Assembly (NCBI GenBank): GCA_944323625.1
Contig: CALUTD010000001.1
Location: 203,996 to 267,995 of the forward strand
Reading direction: 5' to 3'
DNA length: 64,000 nt
DNA from: Candidatus Gastranaerophilales bacterium
GTDB lineage: Bacteria > Cyanobacteriota > Vampirovibrionia > Gastranaerophilales > Gastranaerophilaceae
Part shown: in pieces, positions 1 through 7,813 of the stretch
Layout of the letters: every line of letters starts with the position of its first letter
How positions within the stretch are numbered: the stretch's first letter is position 1
Position numbers and translations under genes: made by a program
Notes under the pieces: model-generated
Told to the model about the DNA's origin: nothing
The model's input: the letters and a program-made list of their open reading frames with translations, nothing else
Databases searched by the model: none

Positions 1-555
1 ATAAATGTTTTTTGCAGTATCCATATAAACGCGGCAAATTGTATCAACTTCACCTTTTGCATTTTTAGCTATTCTATATGAACCTACGGGTAATAATTGA
101 CATCTTAAAACAGTTGATTCATCACTCATTAAAGCGAGAACGGATATACCGAAAACCCCTATTTGCTTATAAACAGAAGGCAAAACCCGGTATAAATTTG
201 AAGAATTGAAAATATCTCTAAAAATATTTTCAACCTCACTGCACCAGGTTTTTACCTCGTAACTCCCCTCCTGTCCGTAATTCCTTATTTTGACCTTAAA
301 CCAGTTAGTAGCAGGACTTGTAGCCCCCGACATCATACCTGAAGAAAAATTACGAACAGCAAGGAGAGGAGTTGAATCCTTTATCTTTTTGTTTTTTACC
401 GGTTGTTTATTTGTATTTCTTGCTAAAAACCTGACAGACCTTGGCAGAAAATAATCCGCTAAATCCTGCCAATCGGGTTTTATTGCATTATAAGCAATAT
501 CAAGCTCGGCTCTTCTCAAATTAAAATATTTTTTGGAATATTTTTCATCCTTCAT
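1..555 (-). CDS. Podovirus head-to-tail connector (portal) protein, partial
   Basis: The gene runs off the left window edge; only the first 185 codons are visible. The N-terminus has a tryptophan followed by a DYFLPR-like segment, then a basic stretch ending in KIKDSTPLLAVRNFSSG and a SPATNWFKVK motif. This is the pattern I know from the head-to-tail connecting protein family of T7-like and related podoviruses, which forms the portal ring through which DNA enters the capsid. The start at 555 lies one base before the stop codon of the upstream small gene, as in a translationally coupled phage operon. Family assignment rests on motif recall; the C-terminal half cannot be checked. Confidence 0.8.
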   Translation of the reverse strand, partial: MKDEKYSKKYFNLRRAELDIAYNAIKPDWQDLADYFLPRSVRFLARNTNKQPVKNKKIKDSTPLLAVRNFSSGMMSGATSPATNWFKVKIRNYGQEGSYEVKTWCSEVENIFRDIFNSSNLYRVLPSVYKQIGVFGISVLALMSDESTVLRCQLLPVGSYRIAKNAKGEVDTICRVYMDTAKNIY

Positions 556-556
556 T

Positions 557-763
557 TTATTCTCCCAATAATTTTTTCTTAGATGATACAATTTCATCAT
601 CCAAACCGACATTTGAAGTCCTGATATTTTCAGAAACTAACCCAACTCTTCCTGCTCTGTTTTGGGCATTAGCTTTTTGAACGGAAGCATCCGCCTGTGT
701 TGCTTCTTTTATCACTTCTGTTTCCACAGGTTCAACAGAAGGAACTTTTGGTGTTGAACACAT
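557..763 (-). CDS. Small podovirus structural-region protein (68 aa)
   Basis: A 68-residue protein starting MCSTPKVP and ending in KKKLLGE, with an ATQADASVQKA segment in the middle. Small proteins with this layout (MC.TPK, then A.KADA.VQ, then I.T...GL, then a basic KK.LLG end) commonly accompany the connector gene in podovirus-type prophages; their function is not known to me. The start is supported by an AAAGGGG ribosome binding site six bases upstream. It abuts the connector gene downstream, so the two are probably one transcript. Confidence 0.7.
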   Translation of the reverse strand: MCSTPKVPSVEPVETEVIKEATQADASVQKANAQNRAGRVGLVSENIRTSNVGLDDEIVSSKKKLLGE

Positions 764-1446
764 AAATTTCCCCTTTCTTTTGTGTTGAAATAAATAATAA
801 AATATAGCCCCAAATAAGGAGCTATATTTGTTTCAATTAGTAAATAAAAGAAATAAAATACTAACGGTAATGTATATAACTTATATTACCAACATTTAAA
901 AAATATTCTTATGATGGTAAGATACATTTTTTTGTCACCGAGTTACCTAATCTAGTGTCGCCCACATTTTTCGCCGTGTCATCCACGCCGAAAAATTGGG
1001 GCTCACCTTTTGAAGCGCCACTCACAAAAAGTTACTCACACCCTTCGGGCTTATTGTAACTTTTTGCTCGGACAATTTAACATATATAATTATCTCTCCG
1101 TCATCCTGAAAAGTCTAAAAATCAAGCAATTTATTGCGTAGATTTTGACTTGTTCAGGATCTTGCAGGCTTGGAATAGTAACATTAAGCTATATAAACAA
1201 AATCCTTGCATAATTTACTAACGGTAAGATTCTGAACCTGCAGAGCCGGATTCTAAACAAATTAACTTTTAATTCTCTGTTGGTAAGATTCTGAACAGTG
1301 CGAAAAATTAATCAATATGGATAAATTAATTTTTCTGCACTTTCAGAATGACAATATGATTTTTTGTCACCGAATTATGTAATATATAAAACTAATCATC
1401 TGTATTTAATTTTGAACTTAAATTATAAATTCAATAAGTTTTTATT
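764..1446. repeat. Gene-free stretch built of dispersed repeat fragments
   Basis: No coding region is visible in about 680 bases. The sequence is a patchwork of short repeats. TTTTTTGTCACCGA occurs near 928 and again near 1361. GGTAAGATTCTGAAC occurs near 1224 and 1282. TCATCCTGAA near 1093 faces TTCAGGATCT near 1154 as an inverted pair. A near-perfect AAAAAGTTAC / GTAACTTTTT pair encloses a CCCTTCGGG hairpin between about 1036 and 1066. It separates the connector operon from the duplicated small-gene cassettes and looks like an accumulation site for non-coding repeats inside the prophage. Confidence 0.6.
952..1006. repeat. Hairpin repeat, copy A
   Basis: The segment starts CTAGT..GCCC.CATTTTTCG and ends CCGAAAAATT.GGGCT. 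CATTTTTCG, CGTG, CACG and CGAAAAAT pair across a five-base loop, so the unit folds into a long hairpin. About 70% of the bases recur at 53609-53662 (copy B), far away in a different gene context, so this is a dispersed element. Confidence 0.55.
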
Positions 1447-1475
1447 TTTATTCTTCTTCTTGATTTTCTAAAATA

Positions 1476-1581
1476 TCATACCCTATCTAACATGTACTTT
1501 ATTGTATCTATATCTACATCTCTTTTCATTGCCATTCCATGCAATGTAATTTCATCTGTATCAGTTAAACCATTTTCTATA
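1476..1581 (-). pseudogene. 3' remnant of a small prophage gene (first cassette copy)
   Basis: The minus strand encodes ENGLTDTDEITLHGMAMK..VDIDTIKYMLDRV then a stop, clearly homologous to the last part of the intact gene at 2417-2674. The first half and the start codon are missing. At the break the sequence jumps within AAACCATTTTCTA (1567-1579), a 13-base word that occurs twice in the intact copy, at 2508 and 2668. Recombination between those two words would remove exactly the 160 bases absent here. Confidence 0.75.
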
Positions 1582-1636
1582 GGATTCCTTTCAGAAATTT
1601 TTGAACTACACTTATTACCCATATATTAATTCAAAA

Positions 1637-1867
1637 CTACATTTTACCATCATCAATGGCGAACGCAATTTTTAATATCTTTTTATGATCCCTTAAGCCA
1701 TCATCCAATAATTTTATCATCCTGGCTTTATCTTTATCTTTCTTTAAAGATACCATTACGCCTAACGCAAACTCTTCATCTTCTCGAATATGCATTAATT
1801 TATCGTACAATATTTCTGCTACTTCATAATTAATAAGTTCATTTGTATATTTATATTTACGCTCCAT
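1637..1867 (-). CDS. Small prophage protein, cassette gene A (copy 1)
   Basis: About 76 residues, starting MERKYKYTN, with an upstream GTG two codons earlier as an alternative start; AGAG lies five bases before the chosen ATG. It is identical to the protein at 2738-2968. It also resembles the 85-residue neighbour: both share a YD.L..I..D..F..G....LK........MI.LL..GL.D...I pattern, so A and A' are paralogues. No known domain is recognised. It sits downstream of gene B in a small operon. It could be a phage accessory or regulatory protein; the function is unknown. Confidence 0.6.
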   Translation of the reverse strand: MERKYKYTNELINYEVAEILYDKLMHIREDEEFALGVMVSLKKDKDKARMIKLLDDGLRDHKKILKIAFAIDDGKM

Positions 1868-1921
1868 ATTCACTCTTTTCTATTAATTTTACTAATTTTT
1901 GTTGTTCTTTAATTATATACT

Positions 1922-2119
1922 CTACCACCCCTCTAACATTGCCATTATTGCTTCTTCGTATGTCAGCCCAAAATCATCCATCCTAAATTTTATTAACAGC
2001 TCTATAAACAAAGTTGCTTCTCTTTTTGAGAGATTGTTTTCTTCCATCTCTTCTCGTATAAGATCTTCATATTCTTTTAATATAATTGGTCGTAAAGTAC
2101 GCTTATTTTGTTCGCTCAT
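1922..2119 (-). CDS. Small prophage protein, cassette gene B (copy 1)
   Basis: 65 residues starting MSEQNKRTLRPIILKEYED, mostly charged and predicted helical, ending in EEAIMAMLEGW. A strong GGGAGGTATTATATG start context is present. The protein is identical to the copy at 3023-3220, and a decayed third copy is embedded at about 3912-4020. I do not recognise the family. The repeated presence with the same leader suggests a cassette that duplicates readily in this prophage. Confidence 0.6.
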   Translation of the reverse strand: MSEQNKRTLRPIILKEYEDLIREEMEENNLSKREATLFIELLIKFRMDDFGLTYEEAIMAMLEGW

Positions 2120-2129
2120 ATAATACCTC

Positions 2130-2416
2130 CCTTATTATATTTTACATAATTATTTTAATCTTTTTACAACTTTTAACAATTTTAATATAAGTTTATTTAA
2201 AGTTTAACCGGTTGATACATTGCAAAAAACAATTAAAATATGATATTATAACTATGCACTTGTAAAAGTTTGATGGAGAAATGGCTATCCGTCATCGTAA
2301 GTTTATTCTAGGCGCGAACTACCGAATAAAACTTTTATAAGTGTAATAAATATTGAAATATCTATATATGACAAATTAAATTAGAAATTTATTCTTCTTC
2401 TTGATTTTCTAGAATA
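2130..2416. other. Spacer between the cassettes containing a structured segment
   Basis: There is no gene in this roughly 290-base gap. It holds a candidate structured RNA or DNA element at 2257-2343, described separately. CCGGTTGATACAT at about 2208-2220 also occurs at about 12482. TTGATA inside that word could be a -35 element, but no -10 sits at normal spacing. Confidence 0.5.
2257..2343. ncRNA. Candidate three-way-junction structure
   Basis: An outer stem pairs CACTTGTAAAAGTTT (2257-2271) with AAACTTTTATAAGTG (2329-2343), 15 pairs including one G-T wobble. Inside are two hairpins. GATGGA (2272-2277) pairs with TCCGTC, and TTTATTC pairs with GAATAAA around a GC-rich loop that can itself form TAG/CTA. 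The length and order of stems look designed rather than random in such AT-rich DNA. It could be a small RNA, a phage regulatory site or a recombination site; the strand is undecided. I tested tRNA, hammerhead and integron attC patterns by eye and none fit. Confidence 0.4.
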
Positions 2417-2674
2417 TCATAACCTATCTAACATGTACTTTATTGTATCTATATCTACATCATGTTGCATTGCAGTAGCATGCAACGTAATTTCATTTGT
2501 ATCAGTTAAACCATTTTCTAATAATTCTATCATTTTTAACATTTTATCTTCAGTTTTCAAATCATATAGAATACCATACAGAAAAGCATGATCATCCAAA
2601 ATATCTTTTAATAAATCATATAATTTTCTTCCTGTTTCCGTTTTTATATTTTCTCTGCTAAATTTAAAAACCAT
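2417..2674 (-). CDS. Small prophage protein, cassette gene A' (intact copy)
   Basis: 85 residues starting MVFKFSRENIKTETG. It is a paralogue of the 76-residue gene just upstream (shared LYD.L..I..D..F..G...DLK...K...MI.LLENGL.D pattern). AAAGGA lies about 12 bases before the ATG, a weak but usable site. The start-codon region and the LLENGL codons carry the same 13-base word, which explains the deletion seen in the first cassette copy. No function is recognised. Confidence 0.6.
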   Translation of the reverse strand: MVFKFSRENIKTETGRKLYDLLKDILDDHAFLYGILYDLKTEDKMLKMIELLENGLTDTNEITLHATAMQHDVDIDTIKYMLDRL

Positions 2675-2737
2675 TTTCTATAGGATTCCTTTCAGAAATT
2701 TTTGAACTACACTTATTACCCATATATTAATTCAAAA

Positions 2738-2968
2738 CTACATTTTACCATCATCAATGGCGAACGCAATTTTTAATATCTTTTTATGATCCCTTAAGCC
2801 ATCATCCAATAATTTTATCATCCTGGCTTTATCTTTATCTTTCTTTAAAGATACCATTACGCCTAACGCAAACTCTTCATCTTCTCGAATATGCATTAAT
2901 TTATCGTACAATATTTCTGCTACTTCATAATTAATAAGTTCATTTGTATATTTATATTTACGCTCCAT
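2738..2968 (-). CDS. Small prophage protein, cassette gene A (copy 2)
   Basis: Identical in protein to the gene at 1637-1867 and in the same order after gene B. The start was chosen as the ATG of MERKYKY, with a GTG two codons upstream as an alternative. It has charged helical composition with no recognised domain. Here the following A' gene is intact, so this cassette is the complete version: B, A, A'. Confidence 0.6.
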   Translation of the reverse strand: MERKYKYTNELINYEVAEILYDKLMHIREDEEFALGVMVSLKKDKDKARMIKLLDDGLRDHKKILKIAFAIDDGKM

Positions 2969-3022
2969 ATTCACTCTTTTCTATTAATTTTACTAATTTT
3001 TGTTGTTCTTTAATTATATACT

Positions 3023-3220
3023 CTACCACCCCTCTAACATTGCCATTATTGCTTCTTCGTATGTCAGCCCAAAATCATCCATCCTAAATTTTATTAACAG
3101 CTCTATAAACAAAGTTGCTTCTCTTTTTGAGAGATTGTTTTCTTCCATCTCTTCTCGTATAAGATCTTCATATTCTTTTAATATAATTGGTCGTAAAGTA
3201 CGCTTATTTTGTTCGCTCAT
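3023..3220 (-). CDS. Small prophage protein, cassette gene B (copy 2)
   Basis: Identical in protein to the gene at 1922-2119. AAGGAGG six bases before the ATG gives it a strong start. It is the first gene of the intact cassette. The bases just upstream of the ribosome site differ from copy 1, which marks the right edge of the duplication. Function unknown. Confidence 0.6.
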   Translation of the reverse strand: MSEQNKRTLRPIILKEYEDLIREEMEENNLSKREATLFIELLIKFRMDDFGLTYEEAIMAMLEGW

Positions 3221-3356
3221 ATAATACCTCCTTATTTTATTTTATATCATATATATTTATATTACAATTACGCAATTGTCGGAAATTTATTCCGGTAGTA
3301 TATTATCAAACACATATTAAATATGTGTTTTTAAAGTTTTGCACATATTTTTTAAA

Positions 3357-5201
3357 TTATTTATTATTCAGGGGTATTTCCATAAACACAACATCCGGTT
3401 CTCCGTTGTTGTATAGTTTGTAGAATGATTTATCCCAACCGTCAGGTCTATATGCTTCATTCCATTTTATACGATTTACTTCTTTAAAACCATGTGCGCT
3501 ATATATGTGTGGTAAATATGTATCAAAACAATCCAGTTTGTAGCCACCATTTTGTATTGCTAGTTCCATCATGATGTGTGATACACCAGCTTTTTTATTA
3601 GAAGAAAAAACAGATACAATATCACCATCAGTTTTAATTGCAAAACCGCTTTTCCCATCCTCTGATAAAAATAATCTCATATTTTTATATTCTTCGAGTG
3701 GATATACATAAACAGAAGCCGCTTTAAATCCTATTTGTTTTTTTGCCGTTTCCAATTTACTTTGAAATAATTTTGCTGCTTTTTCATTATCATATTTTAG
3801 TTCATTATATACTTGTGTTCTATATTTTCTTCTACTAAAAGCCGTTTGGAAATTTTCTGTGGGTTCATATTTATACTTTACCAATCCGCTGCCATTAAGA
3901 TTATTGCTTCTTTTTTCGAACGCCTGTATTTTTCCATTTCTTCTCGTATAAGACTTTCGTGCTCTTTTAATATAATCGGTCGTAGATTCAACGTGTCTTA
4001 TTCGTTCATATAATATCTCCTTATTATATTTTACATCATTATTTTGTATTTTTAATCCCTTACCTTCTTCATAATTTTTATAATAATCTTTACCTAGTTT
4101 TTTATGAAGTTCTCTTTCTATTTTTGTCATTTCCTCAAAAGGAACATGTTTTTTAAGCTTGTTTATATCATATAATTGAGAAGCTTTTCCTGCGCCAAGC
4201 CCCATGAGTGCACCGCCCGAAGTTCCTACAGCCGCGCCATTTAGGATTGATTCTGCCAAATCCGCATCATTTATCATCCCTTCTCCTAAACCTTGAATTG
4301 CACCCGATAAGCCGCCGTCTATTATTCCGGTTGCCGCTTCCATTGCTATTTTTCTGCCGAATACAGGTGTTAAAGTTTTTGCCAATCCTGCTGCTATTTT
4401 TGGACCTGTCGCCAGCGGAATGGCAGCACTTCCCAGTTCAAGGGCAAACCCGCCCCAATTCTTCGCATGATTTAACCATCTTTCTTTTTCTATTTCTTTT
4501 AACTCTTCTTGCCCCTGTTTTATAACTTCTTCAGGTGTTTTTCTCTCGGGAACCTTCATTGTAGGATAAAATAAATCTTCAATTGGAGTTTCTTCAGAGA
4601 GATTTAAACTACTATTGCTGCCAAGTCCAAAATCATTATTACCACTATACTCCCCAAACCCATTTACAGTATGTTCACTCATTCGCGTTAGTTGATTACT
4701 CAAATGATTTTTTGAAGTAATAATATTATTTGAATCAGAAACGTTTGGTAATGGTTTTAAACCGATATCTGATATTTTTATATCCGCTCTGTTTGAATAA
4801 TATTCATTTGCTTTATCTGCCGCAATTGTACCAAGCTGCAGGGCATATCCTGCAACTTCCTTCAATTTATCAGCCATTTTACTTGATGTTTCGGGTTTTT
4901 CTTTTTTATATTCATTATATGTTACACCACCTTGTAATACCGTTTTTGGATTCAAAAACGGAGTATTATTATAATTTTTGTTTTGTTCATAATCTCTTCC
5001 GCTTTCAGGAATTATTGTATCTTTTTTACCTTCTTTCATTGAAGGATATAACACTTCTGCTCTTCTTTGAGCTTCTGAACTTTCATCATAAGAATTATGA
5101 GCAGCACCGCAAGTTCTTTGATATCCCGAAACTTGAGTTCCGTCTTGTCTTGTATAGCCCTTTACATAATATGTACCCGCACATTCTCTTTTATTATGCA
5201 T
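3357..5201 (-). CDS. Large prophage protein: N-terminal tag, glycine-zipper middle, GNAT-like C-terminus
   Basis: 614 residues when started at MHNKRECAG, where AAAGGGG lies eight bases upstream; the ORF is open for 23 further codons but these lack a ribosome site. Residues 1-50 (KRECAGTYYVKGYTRQDG then C, ending QRRAEVLYP) are nearly identical to the start of the M23 protein at 5823-6431. A second DLFYPTMK motif follows. Around residues 250-350 there are Gly/Ala-rich segments such as GGALMGLGAGKA that resemble membrane-active ejection or internal virion proteins. The last 130 or so residues (NGGYKLDCFDTYLPHIYSAHGF) look like the acetyltransferase-fold domain found at the C-terminus of some phage head proteins. 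Residues about 383-430 are encoded by a decayed copy of gene B read in another frame. Function is inferred only. Confidence 0.65.
   Translation of the reverse strand: MHNKRECAGTYYVKGYTRQDGTQVSGYQRTCGAAHNSYDESSEAQRRAEVLYPSMKEGKKDTIIPESGRDYEQNKNYNNTPFLNPKTVLQGGVTYNEYKKEKPETSSKMADKLKEVAGYALQLGTIAADKANEYYSNRADIKISDIGLKPLPNVSDSNNIITSKNHLSNQLTRMSEHTVNGFGEYSGNNDFGLGSNSSLNLSEETPIEDLFYPTMKVPERKTPEEVIKQGQEELKEIEKERWLNHAKNWGGFALELGSAAIPLATGPKIAAGLAKTLTPVFGRKIAMEAATGIIDGGLSGAIQGLGEGMINDADLAESILNGAAVGTSGGALMGLGAGKASQLYDINKLKKHVPFEEMTKIERELHKKLGKDYYKNYEEGKGLKIQNNDVKYNKEILYERIRHVESTTDYIKRARKSYTRRNGKIQAFEKRSNNLNGSGLVKYKYEPTENFQTAFSRRKYRTQVYNELKYDNEKAAKLFQSKLETAKKQIGFKAASVYVYPLEEYKNMRLFLSEDGKSGFAIKTDGDIVSVFSSNKKAGVSHIMMELAIQNGGYKLDCFDTYLPHIYSAHGFKEVNRIKWNEAYRPDGWDKSFYKLYNNGEPDVVFMEIPLNNK
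3912..4055 (-). pseudogene. Decayed third copy of cassette gene B inside a larger ORF
   Basis: Starting at 4009 the minus strand reads MNE-stop-DTLNLRPIILKEHESLIREEMEK...SKKEA, matching gene B (MSEQNKRTLRPIILKEYEDLIREEMEE...SKREA). Its ribosome site (GGAGATATT) and upstream AT-rich leader are also conserved. The copy has a stop at codon 4 and no intact end, so it is dead in its own frame. The 614-residue ORF crosses it in a different frame without a stop. Confidence 0.8.
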
Positions 5202-5325
5202 ATTATATTCCCCTTTCTTGTAAACATCAAATTCGGCTCTGCTATATTTTTGTATCCAAATTCTACTCATATCAATTCGTAACTCGTAAAATTTTGTTCG
5301 GACAATATAAAAATTATTTTTAAAG

Positions 5326-5337
5326 TATAATTTATGT
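5326..5337 (+). promoter_or_regulatory. TATAAT promoter giving a probable leaderless start
   Basis: TATAAT at 5326-5331 is followed by six bases and then the ATG at 5338. There is no Shine-Dalgarno sequence. Transcription starting 6-7 bases after the -10 would begin at the start codon. No clear -35 is seen. Confidence 0.55.
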
Positions 5338-5817
5338 ATGAAAAGATTACTTATTTTCTTATTATCAATATTTATTACTCAGACTTCCTGCAATGCAATT
5401 ACTTATGAAGTTTCAAACAAGGTTGAATACAAAATAAAAATCGAAAAGAAAATTCATAATGAAATTCCAAAAATAAAAAGAAAAATTGATAAAGAATTTG
5501 TAAATGCAGAAAAAACTTACAATAAATACCTTAAAGATAAAAATAAAAAAGAAAATATTAATGAATATATTTTTATAATGCAAGATTACCAAAGAGGTAT
5601 TGAAACGTCTGATGTTCTATTTATTTATTCATTAATTCAAATTACAAATGATTATATAACCATAAAAAGCAATGTTCCTGCCACTGATAATGCAGAAACA
5701 CTGTTAGAATATATTGAACCATATTTTAAGTCTAACAATATAAATTATTCAGAACTTAACAATTTAAAAATTTATAAAAATGATAAAATAAACAAAATCG
5801 ATTCCTTCATTCATTAA
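5338..5817 (+). CDS. Secreted or membrane-anchored hypothetical protein in the prophage
   Basis: 159 residues with an N-terminal signal-like segment (MKRLLIFLLSIFITQTSCNAIT; a cysteine follows, so a lipoprotein-like site is possible but not canonical). The rest is Lys/Glu/Asn-rich and probably helical, with no recognised domain. It runs against the phage structural operon and lies between two minus-strand genes, the layout of a prophage accessory (moron) gene expressed in the lysogen. Translation may be leaderless. Confidence 0.6.
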   Translation: MKRLLIFLLSIFITQTSCNAITYEVSNKVEYKIKIEKKIHNEIPKIKRKIDKEFVNAEKTYNKYLKDKNKKENINEYIFIMQDYQRGIETSDVLFIYSLIQITNDYITIKSNVPATDNAETLLEYIEPYFKSNNINYSELNNLKIYKNDKINKIDSFIH

Positions 5818-5822
5818 AGAAA

Positions 5823-6431
5823 CTACCATTTCATATACTTTTTAGGGTCAACAGGTATACTATTCTCTCGAATAGTTAAATGTAAATGAGGACCGGTTGA
5901 TATTCCTGTATTCCCGGATTTAGCAATAACCTGCCCTTTTTTTATAGTATCCCCTACTTTTACATCAAAACTATTTAAATGACCATACTCACTTACTATG
6001 TGTTTTCCATTAATAATTCCATGGTCAACAAAAACACCGGTACCATAACCTTTCATGCCTGTTCGTGCAGCAATCACTTTTCCATCTGCAATTGATTTTA
6101 CAGGTGTCCCAATAGGAACAGCAATATCTATACCGGAATGTCCTGTGCTTGCACCTAATGTTGGTGAAACTCTGTATCCAAAAGAACTGGAAATACTTCC
6201 GTTAAGCGGTTTTTCAAAATCTGACATATTTGAATTTTCCTCTTTTGTCAATTCTTTTTTTGCATTAGTATTAGGATATAACACTTCTGCTCTTCTTTGA
6301 ACTTCTGAACTTTCATCATAAGAATTATGCGCTGCACCGCAAGTTCTTTGATATCCCGAAACTTGTGTTCCGTCCTGTCTTGTATAACCCTTTACATAAT
6401 ATGTACCCGCACATTCTCTTTTATTATGCAT
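5823..6431 (-). CDS. Prophage M23-family peptidoglycan endopeptidase with N-terminal tag
   Basis: 202 residues from MHNKRECAG (AAAGGGG eight bases upstream; the longer ORF start has no ribosome site). Residues 1-50 repeat the tag of the 614-residue protein upstream in the operon. Residues about 80-200 are a LytM/M23 zinc peptidase: SSSFGYRVSPT, GHSGIDIAVPIGTPV, a VDHG segment and the final HLHL motif. The first zinc histidine and aspartate lie in GHSGID and a third ligand in HLH. Such enzymes cut peptide cross-bridges. In a phage it would be either a virion entry enzyme or part of lysis. The tag, shared with a presumed internal protein, favours a virion role. Confidence 0.85.
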   Translation of the reverse strand: MHNKRECAGTYYVKGYTRQDGTQVSGYQRTCGAAHNSYDESSEVQRRAEVLYPNTNAKKELTKEENSNMSDFEKPLNGSISSSFGYRVSPTLGASTGHSGIDIAVPIGTPVKSIADGKVIAARTGMKGYGTGVFVDHGIINGKHIVSEYGHLNSFDVKVGDTIKKGQVIAKSGNTGISTGPHLHLTIRENSIPVDPKKYMKW

Positions 6432-6597
6432 ATTATATTCCCCTTTCTTATAATAAAAATTTAGACAAACTCCAAACACTAATTGATTGTTATTATATGA
6501 GTAATAAGCCAATAGTATTATTTACTTTCATTTAAATAAAAGTTATTATATTATGGACAAGCAGTTTACATTTATTTTAAAAGAGGATATGGCATAT

Positions 6598-7188
6598 ATG
6601 TATAATAAAACCATTATTAGTTTATTATTAATTTTAATAGTATTAGGTACAATTTCAATAATCTTAAACTTCCAAAATATTAATTTAAATAATAAATTAT
6701 TAGAAAATAATAATTCAAATTTTAAAAATACTCAATATATGGAAAATAAGAATTACGATTCGTTAAAGCAAATAATTGAATTAATGGAAAATAAAGAAGA
6801 TAATAATTTAACTAATAATCTTGATAAAATAGAACAACAAGAATCTGATTGTATTAGCACTATTGCAACTGCAAATTTACCTAATTGTGCATACAAGGCT
6901 CAAAAATCACTGGAAGATGAAATGAATCTTATCTTAAAACAAATAGAATCAGAATTAACATCTCAAAAATTCAGCTCTATAAAAAATAACCAAATTACAT
7001 GGGAAAAACAAATAAAAGAAGATAAAAAAATTATTGATAAATTCATATTTGAAAGACCTGGCACGTTTAATCAAGTTATGGCTATAGATGAATATAATAA
7101 TATATTAAAAAGCAGAATTTCAATGTTAAACTCACTTCTTAATAATATAAAAGAAGAAAAAGAATTAACGGATGTAAAAAAAGGATAA
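6598..7188 (+). CDS. Membrane-anchored LprI-like protein 1
   Basis: 196 residues from MYNKTIIS, a start chosen because the two paralogues downstream begin MQNKIII and MENKIII and have matching lengths; AGAGGA lies 10 bases upstream. One N-terminal membrane helix precedes an Asn-rich linker. The domain from about residue 80 has the spaced C....A....C...A......E...I layout and an ITWEKQIKEDKK segment of the LprI (DUF1311) family, whose named member inhibits lysozyme. The domain should face outside the membrane. It is first of three tandem paralogues and six bases precede the next gene. Confidence 0.65.
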   Translation: MYNKTIISLLLILIVLGTISIILNFQNINLNNKLLENNNSNFKNTQYMENKNYDSLKQIIELMENKEDNNLTNNLDKIEQQESDCISTIATANLPNCAYKAQKSLEDEMNLILKQIESELTSQKFSSIKNNQITWEKQIKEDKKIIDKFIFERPGTFNQVMAIDEYNNILKSRISMLNSLLNNIKEEKELTDVKKG

Positions 7189-7194
7189 GTTAAT

Positions 7195-7782
7195 ATGCAG
7201 AATAAAATTATTATTTGCTTACTTACAGTCTTAATAATACTAAATTTCTTTTCTTTATTCTTAAATAAAAAAAGTATAAAATTAAATAACAGATTAATTA
7301 CAATTACTAACAATAACTATGAAAATAGTATTAACAAGGAAGAAAAACTTTTTAGAAAATTTTCAGAAAGCATTTCTGACAATATTAATAATAAATTAGA
7401 TAACTATTTAAACTCAAAAGATAATACATCTAAGGAAGAAATATGTTTAAAAAATGCAAATTCTACAGATGAAATAATAAATTGTACAAAAAAGGCAAAT
7501 GAAGAATTACAAACCGAGATTTCAGAATATTTAAAACTTCTAAAAAAAGATATGCCGGCTAATGAATATAAATTAATCACCGAATCTCAAAATGCCTGGA
7601 AAATATCGGCCAATAAAGATAGGAAGTTAATAGATAAATATATAAAAACAAAAAAAGGAAAAAAATATAAACTACTTGCAGCTAATCAATATAAAATAAT
7701 TACGGAAAATCGTTCTAATTTTCTGAATGATATATATTATCAGTACATTGATTTAATTGAAAACCATGAAATAAAAGAGTAA
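7195..7782 (+). CDS. Membrane-anchored LprI-like protein 2
   Basis: 195 residues. A single N-terminal membrane helix (IIICLLTVLIILNFFSLF), an Asn/Lys-rich linker, then C(L)KNA.ST.E..NC...A, a YLKLLKKDMPANEYKL segment and ESQNAWKISANKDR, the typical LprI end-motif (S.NAW...RD). Its centre is nearly identical to protein 3 (PANEYKLITESQNAWKI), showing recent duplication. It is probably cotranscribed with protein 1. Confidence 0.7.
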   Translation: MQNKIIICLLTVLIILNFFSLFLNKKSIKLNNRLITITNNNYENSINKEEKLFRKFSESISDNINNKLDNYLNSKDNTSKEEICLKNANSTDEIINCTKKANEELQTEISEYLKLLKKDMPANEYKLITESQNAWKISANKDRKLIDKYIKTKKGKKYKLLAANQYKIITENRSNFLNDIYYQYIDLIENHEIKE

Positions 7783-7813
7783 GAACACAAAACAAATACG
7801 AGGTTATAACATA

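Larger units (their letters stand above)
1567..2129. repeat. Direct duplication, copy 1 (about 560 bp, paired with 2668-3230)
   Basis: Bases 1567-2129 match 2668-3230 with no difference that I could find, at a constant offset of 1101. The copies diverge right after the ribosome binding site of gene B on the right, and at the 13-base AAACCATTTTCTA word on the left. To the left of that word the homologous sequence is clearly diverged. The identical block is therefore younger than the flanking paralogy, or was homogenised by gene conversion. Confidence 0.8.

Noticed and set aside
2257..2343. tRNA, hammerhead ribozyme or integron attC site
   Set aside because: No T-arm or CCA-compatible acceptor, no CUGAUGA...GAAA core, and no GTTRRRY/RYYYAAC ends.
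3308..3330. AAACACATAT/ATATGTGTTT palindrome as terminator of the 614-residue gene
   Set aside because: On the minus strand it is not followed by a T run; the T run is on the other side.
4208..5323. Plus-strand reading frames opposite the large prophage gene
   Set aside because: They lack ribosome sites and their compositions are the complement of the minus-strand coding sequence.
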